Shown here: positions 10,332 through 21,063 of the stretch, piece by piece | How the letters are laid out: every line of letters starts with the position of its first letter | Numbering within the stretch: the stretch's first letter is position 1 | From: Pyrus communis | Taxonomy: Eukaryota; Streptophyta; Magnoliopsida; Rosales; Rosaceae | DNA: 64,000 nt | Direction: 5' to 3' | Assembly: GCF_963583255.1 (NCBI RefSeq) | Contig: NC_084809.1 | Location: forward strand, 8,009,215 to 8,073,214 | Position numbers and translations under genes: made by a program | Notes under the pieces: generated by a model | Told to the model about the DNA's origin: nothing | The model's input: the letters and a program-made list of their open reading frames with translations, nothing else | Database searches by the model: none

Positions 10332-11499
10332 CTGATATTACTCAGTTTAGTATTTATGATGGCCGTGACTAACTCAGTCTACTCTTTTCAAGTTTTAGTT
10401 TTCTAACTTTTGTAGTCTACCTACCTACCCTGGAATCTTTCATCGTTTCGGTAAGCAGTAGGTATAGCCACACATCTTTTGAAGTTCGACTGTAGTACAT
10501 AAAAGTTTCTTTTATACTCCAGTCGAACTACGACCAAGATTGGAATGATGGGACTAGAGAGTGGGGCAGTTGGACTTGAAATACAACGGGATTGGGGTAG
10601 AGAGACTTTCAGTCGCTATTTCAGACCTTAGAACTTGTGCTATACAAGGCAGCAAATGAGCTCAAGAAGTCAGACTTTAGAATTTCTCTTATACTAGACG
10701 CCTAACAAGCTTTTACTGTCTCGATTGATGTTGATTGACCTTTAAACTTCAGGACAATGGGAGTCCTAACTGTATTTAAGCTTCTTGAATATAGGCATGA
10801 TATGTGAATCATTCTATTATATATCAATTGACAATGTACAATACGTTTAAATGACTCAAATTTACATGTTAAATTCTCTAAAATACTTTACTTTTGGACC
10901 GTTATATTTTAACAACATATATCACACTTTTTTTTTTTAGTTGGGACAATTGATGGTAAACACGGTTATCCACCTTTTCCTGAAATCAGGAATACTCACA
11001 TGAGCATTTCAGTCTATCCTGATTACAGTCAATTAGACTCATCAACTTGGAATCTGAAATCCGAATAAATGTTGAAGTCGAATTGGGATCTGAGTTGGTA
11101 CAGCTGTAAAGCCGCCGTCCAAGGTTCCAAAAACTCGTGAATATTGAATGGTCTAGATGTTTGCATACAACCATACAAACATTAGACAAAATTAACACAC
11201 ATCAATGTCAACACAAGGACAAACCCTCCCACCCTATAATCTTCCCAAAACCTCTCGATCCGAGAATCCGAAGATGACGCTAATTACACCATTAATCAAC
11301 TAATCAACCCTTAATTAATTCTACTAATCCGTCAATCGACCGACCCCCTTTTTTTTTTGGTCGAATCCCCCAACACAACAAACGGACTTAACGACAACCC
11401 CAAACGGAGTACCTAACGAGGAGGATTTCCCCACACGTGTCAACTCCTCACCCACCCCCCAACACGCTCGCACGTATCCCCTTCCCCCTCTAAAGTTAT

Positions 11500-11764
11500 C
11501 AAACTTTCCGTCTCATTTTCCCTAATTTTCTCTCACTTTCTCGCACTTTCTCTCTAACCAAACAATTTTCTCTCTCACCAAACAATTTTCTCTCTCTACT
11601 ATCTCTCCTCTCTCTCTGACAAAGCTTTCTGCAAAACTCCCTGTACAGGCGTTTGGTTGTCTTTCTCGCTTTTCTTTGTCGCTTCCCGCTCGAAGGCTTC
11701 CGAGCTTTTTATATTCTCCCTATCGACAATCACACACTTCCTCCCTCCTCCTCCTCTACCAGTC
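11500..11764 (+). promoter_or_regulatory. Pyrimidine-rich leader of the SCL23-like gene
   Basis: CT-rich tracts (TTCTCTCTCTAC and similar) run from about 11510 to 11620, a plant Y-patch-like 5' UTR pattern. There is no convincing TATA box. No upstream ATG is in frame with the coding region. The leader ends in CCAGTC before the first ATG. Confidence 0.45.
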
Positions 11765-13114
11765 ATGCTTCAGAGCTTAGTTCCTCAATCCCCAATCGCC
11801 GCCGCCACCCCTAGCAATAACAACCCTACCTCCTCCTCCTCCTCCATGAAGACCAAGCGCGGCGACCGCGACCTCGCCGGCAGTGGAAGCGGCGATTCCG
11901 ACGCCGAAGACCCCTCCTTCACCAAACGGCCCAATTCCGGCAGAAATTTCCGCGAAAGCACTGCCGACGATCGTGACACCGAACCGGTGGCGGAGGGCGA
12001 GTCGGACGGGTTGAGACTGTTGGGGCTTCTGCTACAATGCGCCGAGTTCGTCGCCATGGACAGCCTCGACGACGCCAGCGACCTGTTACCTGAGATCGCG
12101 GAGCTATCATCGCCGTTCGGGTCGTCGCCGGAACGAGTCGGCGCGTATTTCTCGCATGCGCTTCAGACTCGCGTGATCAGCTCCTGCTTAGGTACCTACT
12201 CTCCGCTCGCCAACAAAACCCTAACGCTTGCTCAGTCGCAGCGGATCTTCAACGGGCTCCAATCCTACAACTCCATCAGTCCGCTAGTCAAATTCTCACA
12301 CTTCACGTCCAATCAGGCGATTTTCCAGGCGCTGGACGGCGAGGATCACGTCCACGTCATCGATTTGGATATAATGCAAGGCCTCCAGTGGCCAGGACTG
12401 TTCCACATCCTCGCATCGCGGTCGAAGAAGATCCGGTCAATGCGGATAACCGGGTTCGGGTCCTCCTCGGAGCTCCTCCAGTCGACCGGGCGGAGACTCG
12501 CCGATTTTGCGAGCTCGCTCGGCCTGCCCTTCGAGTTCCAGCCGCTGGAGGGCAAAATCGGGAGCATAACCGACCTAAGTCAACTCGGAATCAGACCGAG
12601 CGAGGCCACCGTGGTCCACTGGATGCACCATTGCTTGTACGACGTCACCGGCAGCGATTTGGCGACGCTGAGATTGCTGGGCTCGCTGAGACCGAAGCTG
12701 ATCATGATCGCCGAGCAGGATTTGAGCCACAGCGGCAGCTTCCTGAGTAGGTTTGTGGAGGCCTTGCATTACTACAGCGCGCTGTTTGATGCGCTCGGGG
12801 ACGGGTTGGGCGCAGACAGCCTGGAGAGGCATATGGTGGAGCAGCAGCTGTTTGGGTGCGAGATTAGGAATATCCTGGCGGTTGGCGGGCCGAAGAGAAC
12901 CGGGGAGGTGAAGGTGGAGAGGTGGGGGGATGAGTTGAAGCGGGTTGGGTTTGGGCCCGTTTCGCTTGGCGGGAACCCGGCGGCGCAGGCTAGCTTGTTG
13001 CTTGGGATGTTCCCGTGGAAGGGGTACACTCTGGTGGAGGAGAATGGGTGCTTGAAGTTGGGTTGGAAGGACCTCTCCTTGCTCACAGCCTCTGCCTGGC
13101 AGCCGTTGGATTGA
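11765..13114 (+). CDS. SCL23: GRAS transcription factor, SCARECROW-LIKE 23 type
   Basis: An intronless 449-residue GRAS protein. Residues 1-80 are low-complexity. The GRAS domain then runs to the end: leucine-heptad region I from about residue 84 ([15 protein letters not shown]), VHIID as [15 protein letters not shown] (196-210), a PFYRE-type region from about 254 (LPFEFQP), and a C-terminal SAW motif (TASAWQPLD). The long match to SCL23 supports orthology. In Arabidopsis SCL23 is the closest SCARECROW relative and acts with it in the nucleus in bundle-sheath and endodermis fate. The first ATG is at 11765. An in-frame ATG at 11846 ([10 protein letters not shown]) aligns with the start of Arabidopsis SCL23, so translation may begin there. 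High GC and no introns are typical of GRAS genes. Confidence 0.93.
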   Translation: MLQSLVPQSPIAAATPSNNNPTSSSSSMKTKRGDRDLAGSGSGDSDAEDPSFTKRPNSGRNFRESTADDRDTEPVAEGESDGLRLLGLLLQCAEFVAMDSLDDASDLLPEIAELSSPFGSSPERVGAYFSHALQTRVISSCLGTYSPLANKTLTLAQSQRIFNGLQSYNSISPLVKFSHFTSNQAIFQALDGEDHVHVIDLDIMQGLQWPGLFHILASRSKKIRSMRITGFGSSSELLQSTGRRLADFASSLGLPFEFQPLEGKIGSITDLSQLGIRPSEATVVHWMHHCLYDVTGSDLATLRLLGSLRPKLIMIAEQDLSHSGSFLSRFVEALHYYSALFDALGDGLGADSLERHMVEQQLFGCEIRNILAVGGPKRTGEVKVERWGDELKRVGFGPVSLGGNPAAQASLLLGMFPWKGYTLVEENGCLKLGWKDLSLLTASAWQPLD

Positions 13115-14889
13115 AATACTTTGACCAGCATGATACAGTGGGGAGGAGGAGTTGTTTTTCACTTTGCTGTAATTCTTTGAAGGAGAAAAACATTGTAGTT
13201 AGTTTTTTTTTTTTTTTTTTTTCGGTTCTTTGTTATATGTTTAAAGAAAAGAAGAAGGCGGTGCTGTCTACGCATCTATTTTTACTTCTCACATATTTCT
13301 TATTAATTTTTGTTCTTTGGATTTTGTGATTTATGAAATTCGACGATCAAAACTGAAAGGGGTGTGTGTATTACACCACCCGGAAAAAAAAAAATCCATA
13401 GGTCATGGGTTGTTATTATTATTATTTAGGAAGTAAGAATCATTTGTGTTGTTAAATTAGGTGCAATTGTTTAACTCATTGAAGAGTTGAATGTGTGTTT
13501 TGATGATGCAATGTCATGAGAGGATGAGGATTATGATATTTGGCTTGGTGGGAAGTTGCAATCAAACATGGGAGACAAGACTTATCCTCCTTTGTGTGCT
13601 AAATAATTTTAGGGATCAATAGAAACATCAATGTTATATGCTACGGTAAGTCGTCTGCATGGATTATAAAATTATGATCGTTGAGACTTTGAATGTGATA
13701 TATCAATGGTATGATACAACGTTTAGAACTAACTCACACACACGACTGATCTTTCTAGGTCCCCTCATCCTATATCTAACATGTGCGGGGTAAGTGAGAA
13801 ATTGGAATTTGGAGATGGCCTAGTCCCCACAAAGGAAATGAGTGCACATGGAATTGTACCCTAGAAAATGAAAGCTTGTCTCACTTTGTCAGAAAATCAG
13901 ATAAGCTCGGTGTGCTTCTCTTCCTCTCATAGTTGCATATCAGTTCTTGACAGGTTGATTGGAAGGGAATTCCACACACTTTAACTCGTATGATAGTGAC
14001 CTTTAAATTATTTCAATCCCAATTTTACTAACATATCATTTTCCAACCATTTTTAATCAAGTTTTAAACACTTGCTAACCTCCTCATCTTACCCTACCAG
14101 CATACCTCCATGTCAATATGTCAATCATAAAATTGGATTAATTGAAGCTTTGGTTGCTGGATTAAAAACTCGTGAGCATTGATTCTTGAACTTGTTATAA
14201 TGTAGTAATTGACATTTTGGCTAATCCTGTTAGAATTTCCATTCAAAAGAAAGGATTTAAGGGGTGAAAGTTCTAAACGGAGTTAGCCAAAAGGACTTTC
14301 GCTCCATATTATGATAAGTTCAGAAATTAATACTTAGATTTTTATTTCATGACCAAACCTCCAATTGAGTTAACGTACAAAGACTATTGCCCTAATTATC
14401 TTATATGTGAAATGTGGGAGCCATTGTGCCAATAGCAAATGAAGGGTGGAAGCTTTCGCACGGAAATAATTTGTGCACACTTTTTTCTCATAATGCACGC
14501 TCACATTTATTTATTTCTCTTATTTCTTTTTTTTCTTTATTTGATCTGAAAATTACATATAAATAACGTGCGAAAATCATCTCCCTTCTTTGTACTTCTC
14601 CATGAAAAAACCATGTTTACTTTATAAGGTAAAATATTTACATGTTTTCTTTAAAAGGTAAAATAGTTATTCACTCGAGTATTTAGTGCAATAGGGTCTT
14701 GTTATTGACATTGGGCCGAATAGGACCCGATCCTTAAGGCTCGTTATGGGCCAATCTAGTCTTAAAATGTAAGCCCCATGACCTACCGATTTAAAAACGA
14801 GTCAAATAAAACCAGCTCTACGATCGGATTGGGCCGACCTAAGACCTTAAAATAGGACTAAACTCTGACCGCCTATTAGGGCCTTGGCT
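13115..14889. other. Intergenic spacer, no gene seen
   Basis: The start is the SCL23-like 3' region with a T tract at about 13204-13222. The rest is AT-rich and non-coding, and I recognise no element. The last 200 bp (about 14695-14889) contain several GGGCC-type blocks of unknown origin. Confidence 0.5.
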
Positions 14890-15825
14890 CTTTTTAACAG
14901 GCCTAGTACCGGTAAAGTAATAGTTAGTTGTTTGAAGGGCAGTTATGATCTTTGAGATCGGCATAATTCATTTTTTCGTTTTTGAGATCTGAAATTAGTA
15001 GAAGTGGTCATGAGTTTCTCTACCGTCAATTATTTTGGTTATTCCATAAAAATTTTCTATTAAATTTGGACTAAAATTAGAAAAATACTCTCAATTAATA
15101 AACATGGGCCAAAACGATTAGACAAAAATTAAGGGTATTTTTGTCATTTTATCTCCTTTCGATTAGGTTGCCACCTTTTTCCTTCTTATATTGTGAAACC
15201 CCTCCTGACTTCTCCATCACTTACCTCTCTCTATATCTCTTTCATTCACACACACACACACAAAAACTGTTGAGGTTGTTGCTTCGGATGGTGTTCTCCC
15301 GATTTGAAACCAATTGGTTCTGTAGTTTTAGAATTCTGCTGATCACAAGGACTCCATCTCCATCATTGCACATGGGAATATAGAAAGTAAAGAGGAAAAG
15401 GGAAGCCGCGGGTTCTTGCTTTAGTTTATTTCTTGTGCGCTCAACCATCTCCTGGTCAAGCTTTGGATGAGCTTCCAGTGTTGAGTTGTCACAAGTAGGT
15501 TTTTTTAGTCATAGCTAGATAGCCAAGATAGACGTCCGTCTCCTCGATCAAATTCACCAGTATCCTTGGTTGGAAAATGAAGAAGTAATCGAAGTGACAA
15601 ATGGTGACGGTTGCGGAAACCGGAGAAAAAGTCGGTTACCTTTTGGATCATAGAATGAATAAGTAGAATGAATAAGGAGAGGCCTGTTGATGACCGAGCC
15701 ACTCTTATATTACTCCTTGTCCTACCACCCCTTGTCACTTAAGGGGCAAAGTCGCTGAAGCGAGTCTAAAGGCCAAAGAGTGATCTTTGAATGCTACTAC
15801 GCATCTTTACTATTAGTATAGTGTA

Positions 15826-16116
15826 TGTAAGATCCCATATCGCCCAGGGGAGTGATCCTTATATGTATATTCTCATCCCTACCTAGCACGAAGCCTTTTG
15901 GGAGCTCACTGGCTTCGGGTTCCGTAGGAACTCCGAAGTTAAGCGAGTTCGCGAGAGAGCAATCACAGTCACAGGATGGGTGACCCACTGGGAAGTTCTC
16001 GTGTGAGTTCCCAAAAACAAAACCGTGAGGGTGTGGTCGGGGCCCAAAGCAGATAATATCGTGCTACGGTGGAGTTGAGCCCGGGATATGACGGGGGCCC
16101 AGGCCAGGATGTGATA
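15826..16116 (+). mobile_element. Cassandra-type solo LTR carrying 5S rRNA-like sequence
   Basis: A 291-bp element starting TGTAAGATCCCATATCGCC and ending GATGTGATA, flanked by a perfect GTGTA target duplication (15821-15825 and 16117-16121). The middle (about 15920-16012) is clearly 5S rRNA-derived: AACTCCGAAGTTAAGCG and GGATGGGTGACC correspond to the 5S internal control region. Cassandra TRIM elements are known for 5S sequences in their LTRs. Only one LTR remains, so this is a solo LTR left by recombination. It is not a functional 5S gene. Confidence 0.9.
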
Positions 16117-16226
16117 GTGTAAGGTAGGTTTCCTTATTCTAAGTGAGATTTTTCACGGAATGAACAAAGTGATTATGATGGACAATCTCATGCACATTTC
16201 TATTAATTTTAAATCTTAAAGGCCAA

Positions 16227-16690
16227 AATGAGAGCACTTCCAGTGTAGGAAGGTCCCCCATGGCAATTGGCAATTGAAAATATTGAAATGTGGTGTAAGC
16301 TGAGAGAAAATGGTAAGGTATTTATAAAAAATAAAAAAAATTATAATTAATTTTTTTTTTTTCTTCTGATTTTTAATTAGTTTTAAATTTTTTATTAACT
16401 TAATTAATTTGGACCGTCAGATTACAAAAAAATTGAAATCCAACAGTCCAAAATGAGACATGTGACCCACCCAAACATTTCTGATTTTTTTTCTTTTTCT
16501 AAAATTTTTTAAAACCGAACAAACTGGACTGTTGATCTGGAAATCAAACGGTCTAGATTCAAAGTGATTGACTGGGGCTGACACGCGAGCCCCACCGCCT
16601 GAAATCTTGTCAGTAATGCACCCCCATGCGCAAGTGTTATGCACGCGCCTGACGCAAATTTTTTTATAACCTGACTGACGTTATCCTTGC
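16227..16690 (+). mobile_element. MITE-like element
   Basis: Begins AGAGCACTTCCAGTGTAG and shares that end and internal AT-rich blocks with the element at 6225-6724 in the opposite orientation. The right boundary is uncertain. Non-coding. A second copy travelled with the segmental duplication (about 32968-33430). Confidence 0.5.
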
Positions 16691-17073
16691 ATCACAAAGC
16701 CCTTAGACGCTCGGACCTTGGACTCCCGTCTCCCCTTTCCCACGGGCTCCCCCTTCACCCAACCGCCCGAATAAGCTGGAACTAGTTTGAGTGGGGATGG
16801 GTTTGCTTTTGTTCCCTATCCACCAGGCTAAAGAGCATGCTGGATTTGCTCTGAGAAGTTATAACAGTCAAATCCCATTTTGGCTAAAAGAACAAAAAAA
16901 AAATTCACCGGTTTGACAAACTGGTTGACCTTTTTTCTCAACACAAAAATCCATCTAAAGCCCGCACGGACGCTCGTTTCTCTCTCCCAAACAAACCACT
17001 CCCCCCCTCCTCTCTCTCTCTCTCTCTCTGTTCCCAAAATCCTCCAAAGGCTGAGAGAAATCACCAGAGACAA

Positions 17074-17217
17074 GTAAGTCATCTTCTTCCCACTCTTCTC
17101 CTTCGAATTCTTTCTGGAAAATGCAAAATCTTCACCACTACATATTAAATTCTCAGAAAATTTTCGACAATATTCACAGGCTAGTAATTTGATTGATTAA
17201 TTGATTGATTATTTTAG
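17074..17217 (+). other. Probable 5' UTR intron of the hAT-derived gene
   Basis: A strong donor (CAA|GTAAGTC) at 17074 and an acceptor (TTATTTTAG) ending at 17217 bracket a T-rich 144-bp segment, ten bases before the start codon. A leader with a CT repeat (about 17009-17030) lies upstream. Predicted from splice motifs only. Confidence 0.6.
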
Positions 17218-17226
17218 TTGATTAGG

Positions 17227-20200
17227 ATGATATCTCTGGAGGGTTTCGAGCCCGTAGCTGTTTCTCCCCAGAAACAAGACCCGGCATGGAAACACTGCCA
17301 ACTTTTCATGAAAGACCAACCCAATGGGGTTAGAGTTGAGTTGAAAAAGTGTATATATTGCGGCAAGTTGTTTCAGGGTGGTGGGATTACTCGGCTTAAA
17401 TCCCACCTTGCCGGTCGGAAGGGCAATGGCCCTACCTGTGATCAGGCCCCGCCGGATGTTAGAATCGCAATGTTGCAGAGTTTGGATGATGGGATTGCAG
17501 CGTTTAGGCAGAGGAAGAGTCGAATTGTTGCTAACCCGCATTGTAGTATTAGCGAAATTGACGGTTCATTGGGCGAAAATGGAGAGTATAAATTGGTTGT
17601 AGGACACGATTCGAATGCGGTGGTGAATGATGAGGAGGCTGGTGGGATGAGTGGGAATGGAGGAATTAGGTTAAGTGATAATTTGACGAATGTGCCCCTT
17701 GAAGTAGATAATTCTTACAGGAGTAATGCTCAGCAGGGATTAATTGGAGTACCCAAATTGGATTTTTCGGTAGATGAAGAGGAAGATGGTGGGACAAGTG
17801 TTGATAGAAGAGAACGGCGGAGGGGTAGACCTTCAGGTGGTGCTACCTGTTCTGGTTCAGTTCATGCCGGTGTTACGAAATTGAGTAGTGTTTCAGCTCC
17901 TTTTCCTATTTCAGTAGGCAATGCTTTTCCCAATTCAAATTTATCGCAAAACAAAGAAGTTGGCATCAAACTGAATTTTTCAGCAGATCAGGAAGATGCT
18001 GGATTGAGTATTGATAGAAGAGTAAGGCGGAGGGGTAGACCTTCTAAAGCAGCAACTGGTTCAGTTAATGCTGTTACGAAATTGAGTAATGCTTCACCTC
18101 CTGTTCCTATTGCATTAGGTACTGTTTTTCCCAATTCAAATTTGTTGGAAAATGAAGACGTTGGCGTAAGTAATACAAATGTGAGTGTGAAGAAGAGGGT
18201 AAGGGATGAGAATGCTTTGGGGGCTGCGAATGATGGAACCATCGGCAATGATTACCAGGTAAAAAGGTTGAGCATTGAACAAATACATATGGCAATTGGT
18301 CGGTTTTTGTATGAAATTCAGGCTCCCCTGGATGCAGTGAAGAACTCTGTTTATTTCCAGCCAATGATTGACGCAATTGCCTCTGGGGGAAAGGAGACTG
18401 TGGCACCCTCATATGATGACATTCGGGGTTGGATGTTGAAGAATGCAGTTGAAGAGATGAAGAGTGAAATTCAACAACACAAGGAAACTGGGGCGAGGAC
18501 AGGCTGTTCTCTTCTAGTCAACCAATGGAATTCTGAAAAGGGTAGAACTTTGCTAAATTTTGCAGTGTACTCTCCTGAAGGAACAATCTATTTGAAATCT
18601 GTGGATGCTTCTTACTTTATTTTTTCCCCAGATGCTTTGTTTGCATTTTTCAAGGAAGTGGTGGAAGAAATTGGAGTGGGACATGTTTTGCAAGTCATTA
18701 CAAATAGTGAAGAGCAATTTTCTGTTGTTGGGAAGAAGTTGATGGATACGTTCCCTACCCTGTACTGGTCTCCCTGTTCCAGTGCTTGCATAGATTCGAT
18801 TCTCGAGGATTTCGGAAAAGTTGAGTGGATAAATTCTGTAATTGAACAGGCTAGATCTATTACAAGATTTATCTACAAACACGTTGTCATTTTGAACATG
18901 ATGAGAAGGTATACGTTTGGGAATGACATTGTTAGGCTGGGAGTATCTAGGTTTGCAACAAACTTTATGACGTTGAAACAAATGGCTGACCTTAAATATA
19001 ATTTGCAGTCGATGGTTACTTCAAACGAGTGGATGGGCTGCCCCTTTTGTAAAACACCAGAAGGATCGGCAGTGTTAGATATATTCAGTAATCAGTCATT
19101 TTGGTCTTCGTGCATTTTGATCACCCGTTTAACAAATCCGCTCTTGCGAGTTTTGAGAATTGTTGGTAGCCAGAAGAGGCCAGCGATGGGATATGTTTTT
19201 GCAGGGATGTATCGAGCAAAAGAAACAATCAAAATAGAACTTGTCAAGAAAGAAGAATATATGGTGTACTGGAACATTATAGATCAGAGATGGAAAAAAT
19301 TGTGGGATTTTCCCCTTCACGCTGCAGGATTTTACCTTAATCCCAAGTTCTTTTATAGCTTCAAAGGAGACATGCATAATGAAATTGTGTCGAGGATGTC
19401 TGACTGCATAGAAAGATTGGTTCCTGATATAAAAGTCCAAGATGAAGTAATCAAAGAGATCAACATGTACAAAAATGCTGTTGGAGATTTGGGGAGGAAT
19501 TTGGCAGTCCGAGCAAGGGACAATCTGCGTCCTGGTGAGAATAGTTCATTAGAATGCATTGTTATTTTGTGTCGCATGGTTTCTTTAGTTACTTGGCTAT
19601 ACATGTAGACGAAAGGTAATTAAGCCATATTTTAACTCAGTTAACCTTTATGTAATAGAATGATAGATATGATAAATTGCATAAAATATACCCTGACCAT
19701 CTAATTTATTTATTTATTTTTAAAATTCGGTACGAGGGCTCCTATTTTTAGGATATGCTGCAGAGAGTTTGGATGTTCTTGCATCTTTTGGCTCATTTCT
19801 TTGAACTCTCTGTTTGTCTTAGCTGAATGGTGGTCGACATATGGTGGTGGTTGCCCAAACCTTGCACGCTTGGCAATTCGTATTCTCAGTCAAACTTGCA
19901 GCTTAGTTCCGTGTCAGGAGAATCAGATTCCTTTCGAACAGTTGCACAAGACAAGGAACAGCGTAGAACAACAGCGGCTTAATGATCTTGTTTTCGTTCA
20001 GTACAACCTCAAACTAAAACAGAAGTAAGTGGAAACCATAGGTTCTGTTGATTTGTATTCCCAATGTTCTTTGGTCAAAGAAAACAGATGTTTTGCTAAT
20101 CAACTGTCTTATAGGGTTCATACGCACAAAGAACAGAAGTACGTGGATCCTATATCATTTGACCGCAACAGCATTGCCGAAGAGTGGGTAGCAGAGATGG

Positions 20201-20457
20201 AGATGCACCAAGAAGACACTGAAAATCCTGATTGGATGTCACTTGATCCCCCCTCTGAGAACTCGAGGCTTTTAGAACTTTCGGTTGATGAAGTTGAAGA
20301 ATTGGGTTCAGGTAACTAAGTTTGTATGGTTTGTAATTTATCGTCGAAGATATAATCTTTTCTACATCTTGAGTTAAACTGGACAGTTGGTCAATGTACA
20401 GGGTATGATGACAATGAAATTTTGAACGGATTGAAAGTGGTTAAAGAAGAATGTTAA
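17227..20457 (+). CDS. BED zinc-finger / DUF659 hAT-derived protein, intact copy
   Basis: I join exons 17227-19534, 19823-20024, 20115-20311 and 20402-20457 by GT-AG sites with matching phases, giving 920 residues. The start is the first ATG (MISLEGFEPV). A BED-type finger spans about residues 18-71 (C42, C45, H60, C71). Two AT-hook-like RRRGRPS motifs lie in an internal duplication (about 178-315). A DUF659-like core follows, then the hAT C-terminal dimerisation segment (EWWSTYGGGCPNLARLAIRI, from about 771). This matches the domesticated hAT-like proteins of plants such as Arabidopsis AT3G17450, which are probably nuclear DNA-binding proteins. There are no terminal inverted repeats, so it is a host-type gene and not a transposon. 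The last two exons are predicted; without the final splice it would end at 20319 (GSGN). Confidence 0.88.
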
Positions 20458-20577
20458 ACACAGCGCTGTGAGCCGGCGGGACAGAATGCAAAGACAAACA
20501 TCTTTATGAGTTCACCACACCACCGCCACTTTCTTCAAGTACCTACGGGAAGGAAGGCACTTAGCAAACTCGCATGT

Positions 20578-20700
20578 CTAGAGATACTGCTCGGGCCAAT
20601 TATATTCTTTCCCTGGCATTACTGCAGAGTGACGGAAATTAGGAGGAAAAATATGTGACCGCGGCCAGCCTTCAGGGATGTGAATTGGTTGGGCAAATTC
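20578..20700 (-). pseudogene. Orphan terminal exon, unidentified (copy 1)
   Basis: On the minus strand an acceptor (TTTGTTGCAG) is followed by 40 codons and a stop. The peptide begins EFAQPIHIPEGWPRSHIFPP and ends YNWPEQYL. It looks like a genuine last exon, but no upstream exon of the same gene is visible. The same exon recurs at 37321-37443 and 46617-46739, with fragments at about 24208-24256 and 52880-52930. It marks the downstream flank of each coiled-coil gene copy. I do not recognise the family. Confidence 0.5.
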
Positions 20701-21063
20701 CTGCAACAAACAATTACAAGTAGGTAGTTTACATGGCAGAAAAATGGGGGCTTTGTAGCTAACAATCAAAAATAGTTGCCGAACGAGTTTTCAGTTTTCA
20801 ATTTTCAAAAAGAAATATAAAAACTGAAAATTAAATACTTATCAAACGGCCCTGAAGTAATTTCATTTTGAGATCCGACCATATGACTCGAAAACAACTG
20901 AGACCGTCCTCTTCTTTTTGTATCAACAAACGCACAAATTCTTATATTTCCGAAAGAATTTGCAACCCCATATACAAACCAAATACAAACTTGAATAATA
21001 CATAACCATCTGTGTTTTTCTTTGCAAATAGCCAAGGGGATAGCAAAAACACAAAAACTTGAT

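Noticed and set aside
11657..11764. N-terminal extension of the SCL23-like protein
   Set aside because: The frame is open upstream, but the first codon is TTG and no ATG occurs before 11765. The sequence is a pyrimidine-rich leader.
12388..13162. Additional genes overlapping the GRAS gene
   Set aside because: Several alternative frames are open only because of high GC; none has recognisable domains, and the GRAS frame explains the region.
15920..16012. Functional 5S rRNA gene
   Set aside because: Only part of the 5S sequence is present, with internal insertions, inside a TG...TA element with a target duplication. It is the 5S-derived part of a Cassandra-type LTR.
17227..20457. Autonomous hAT transposon
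   Set aside because: No terminal inverted repeats or 8-bp target duplications flank the gene, and its introns and leader look like a domesticated host gene. The copies arose by segmental duplication.
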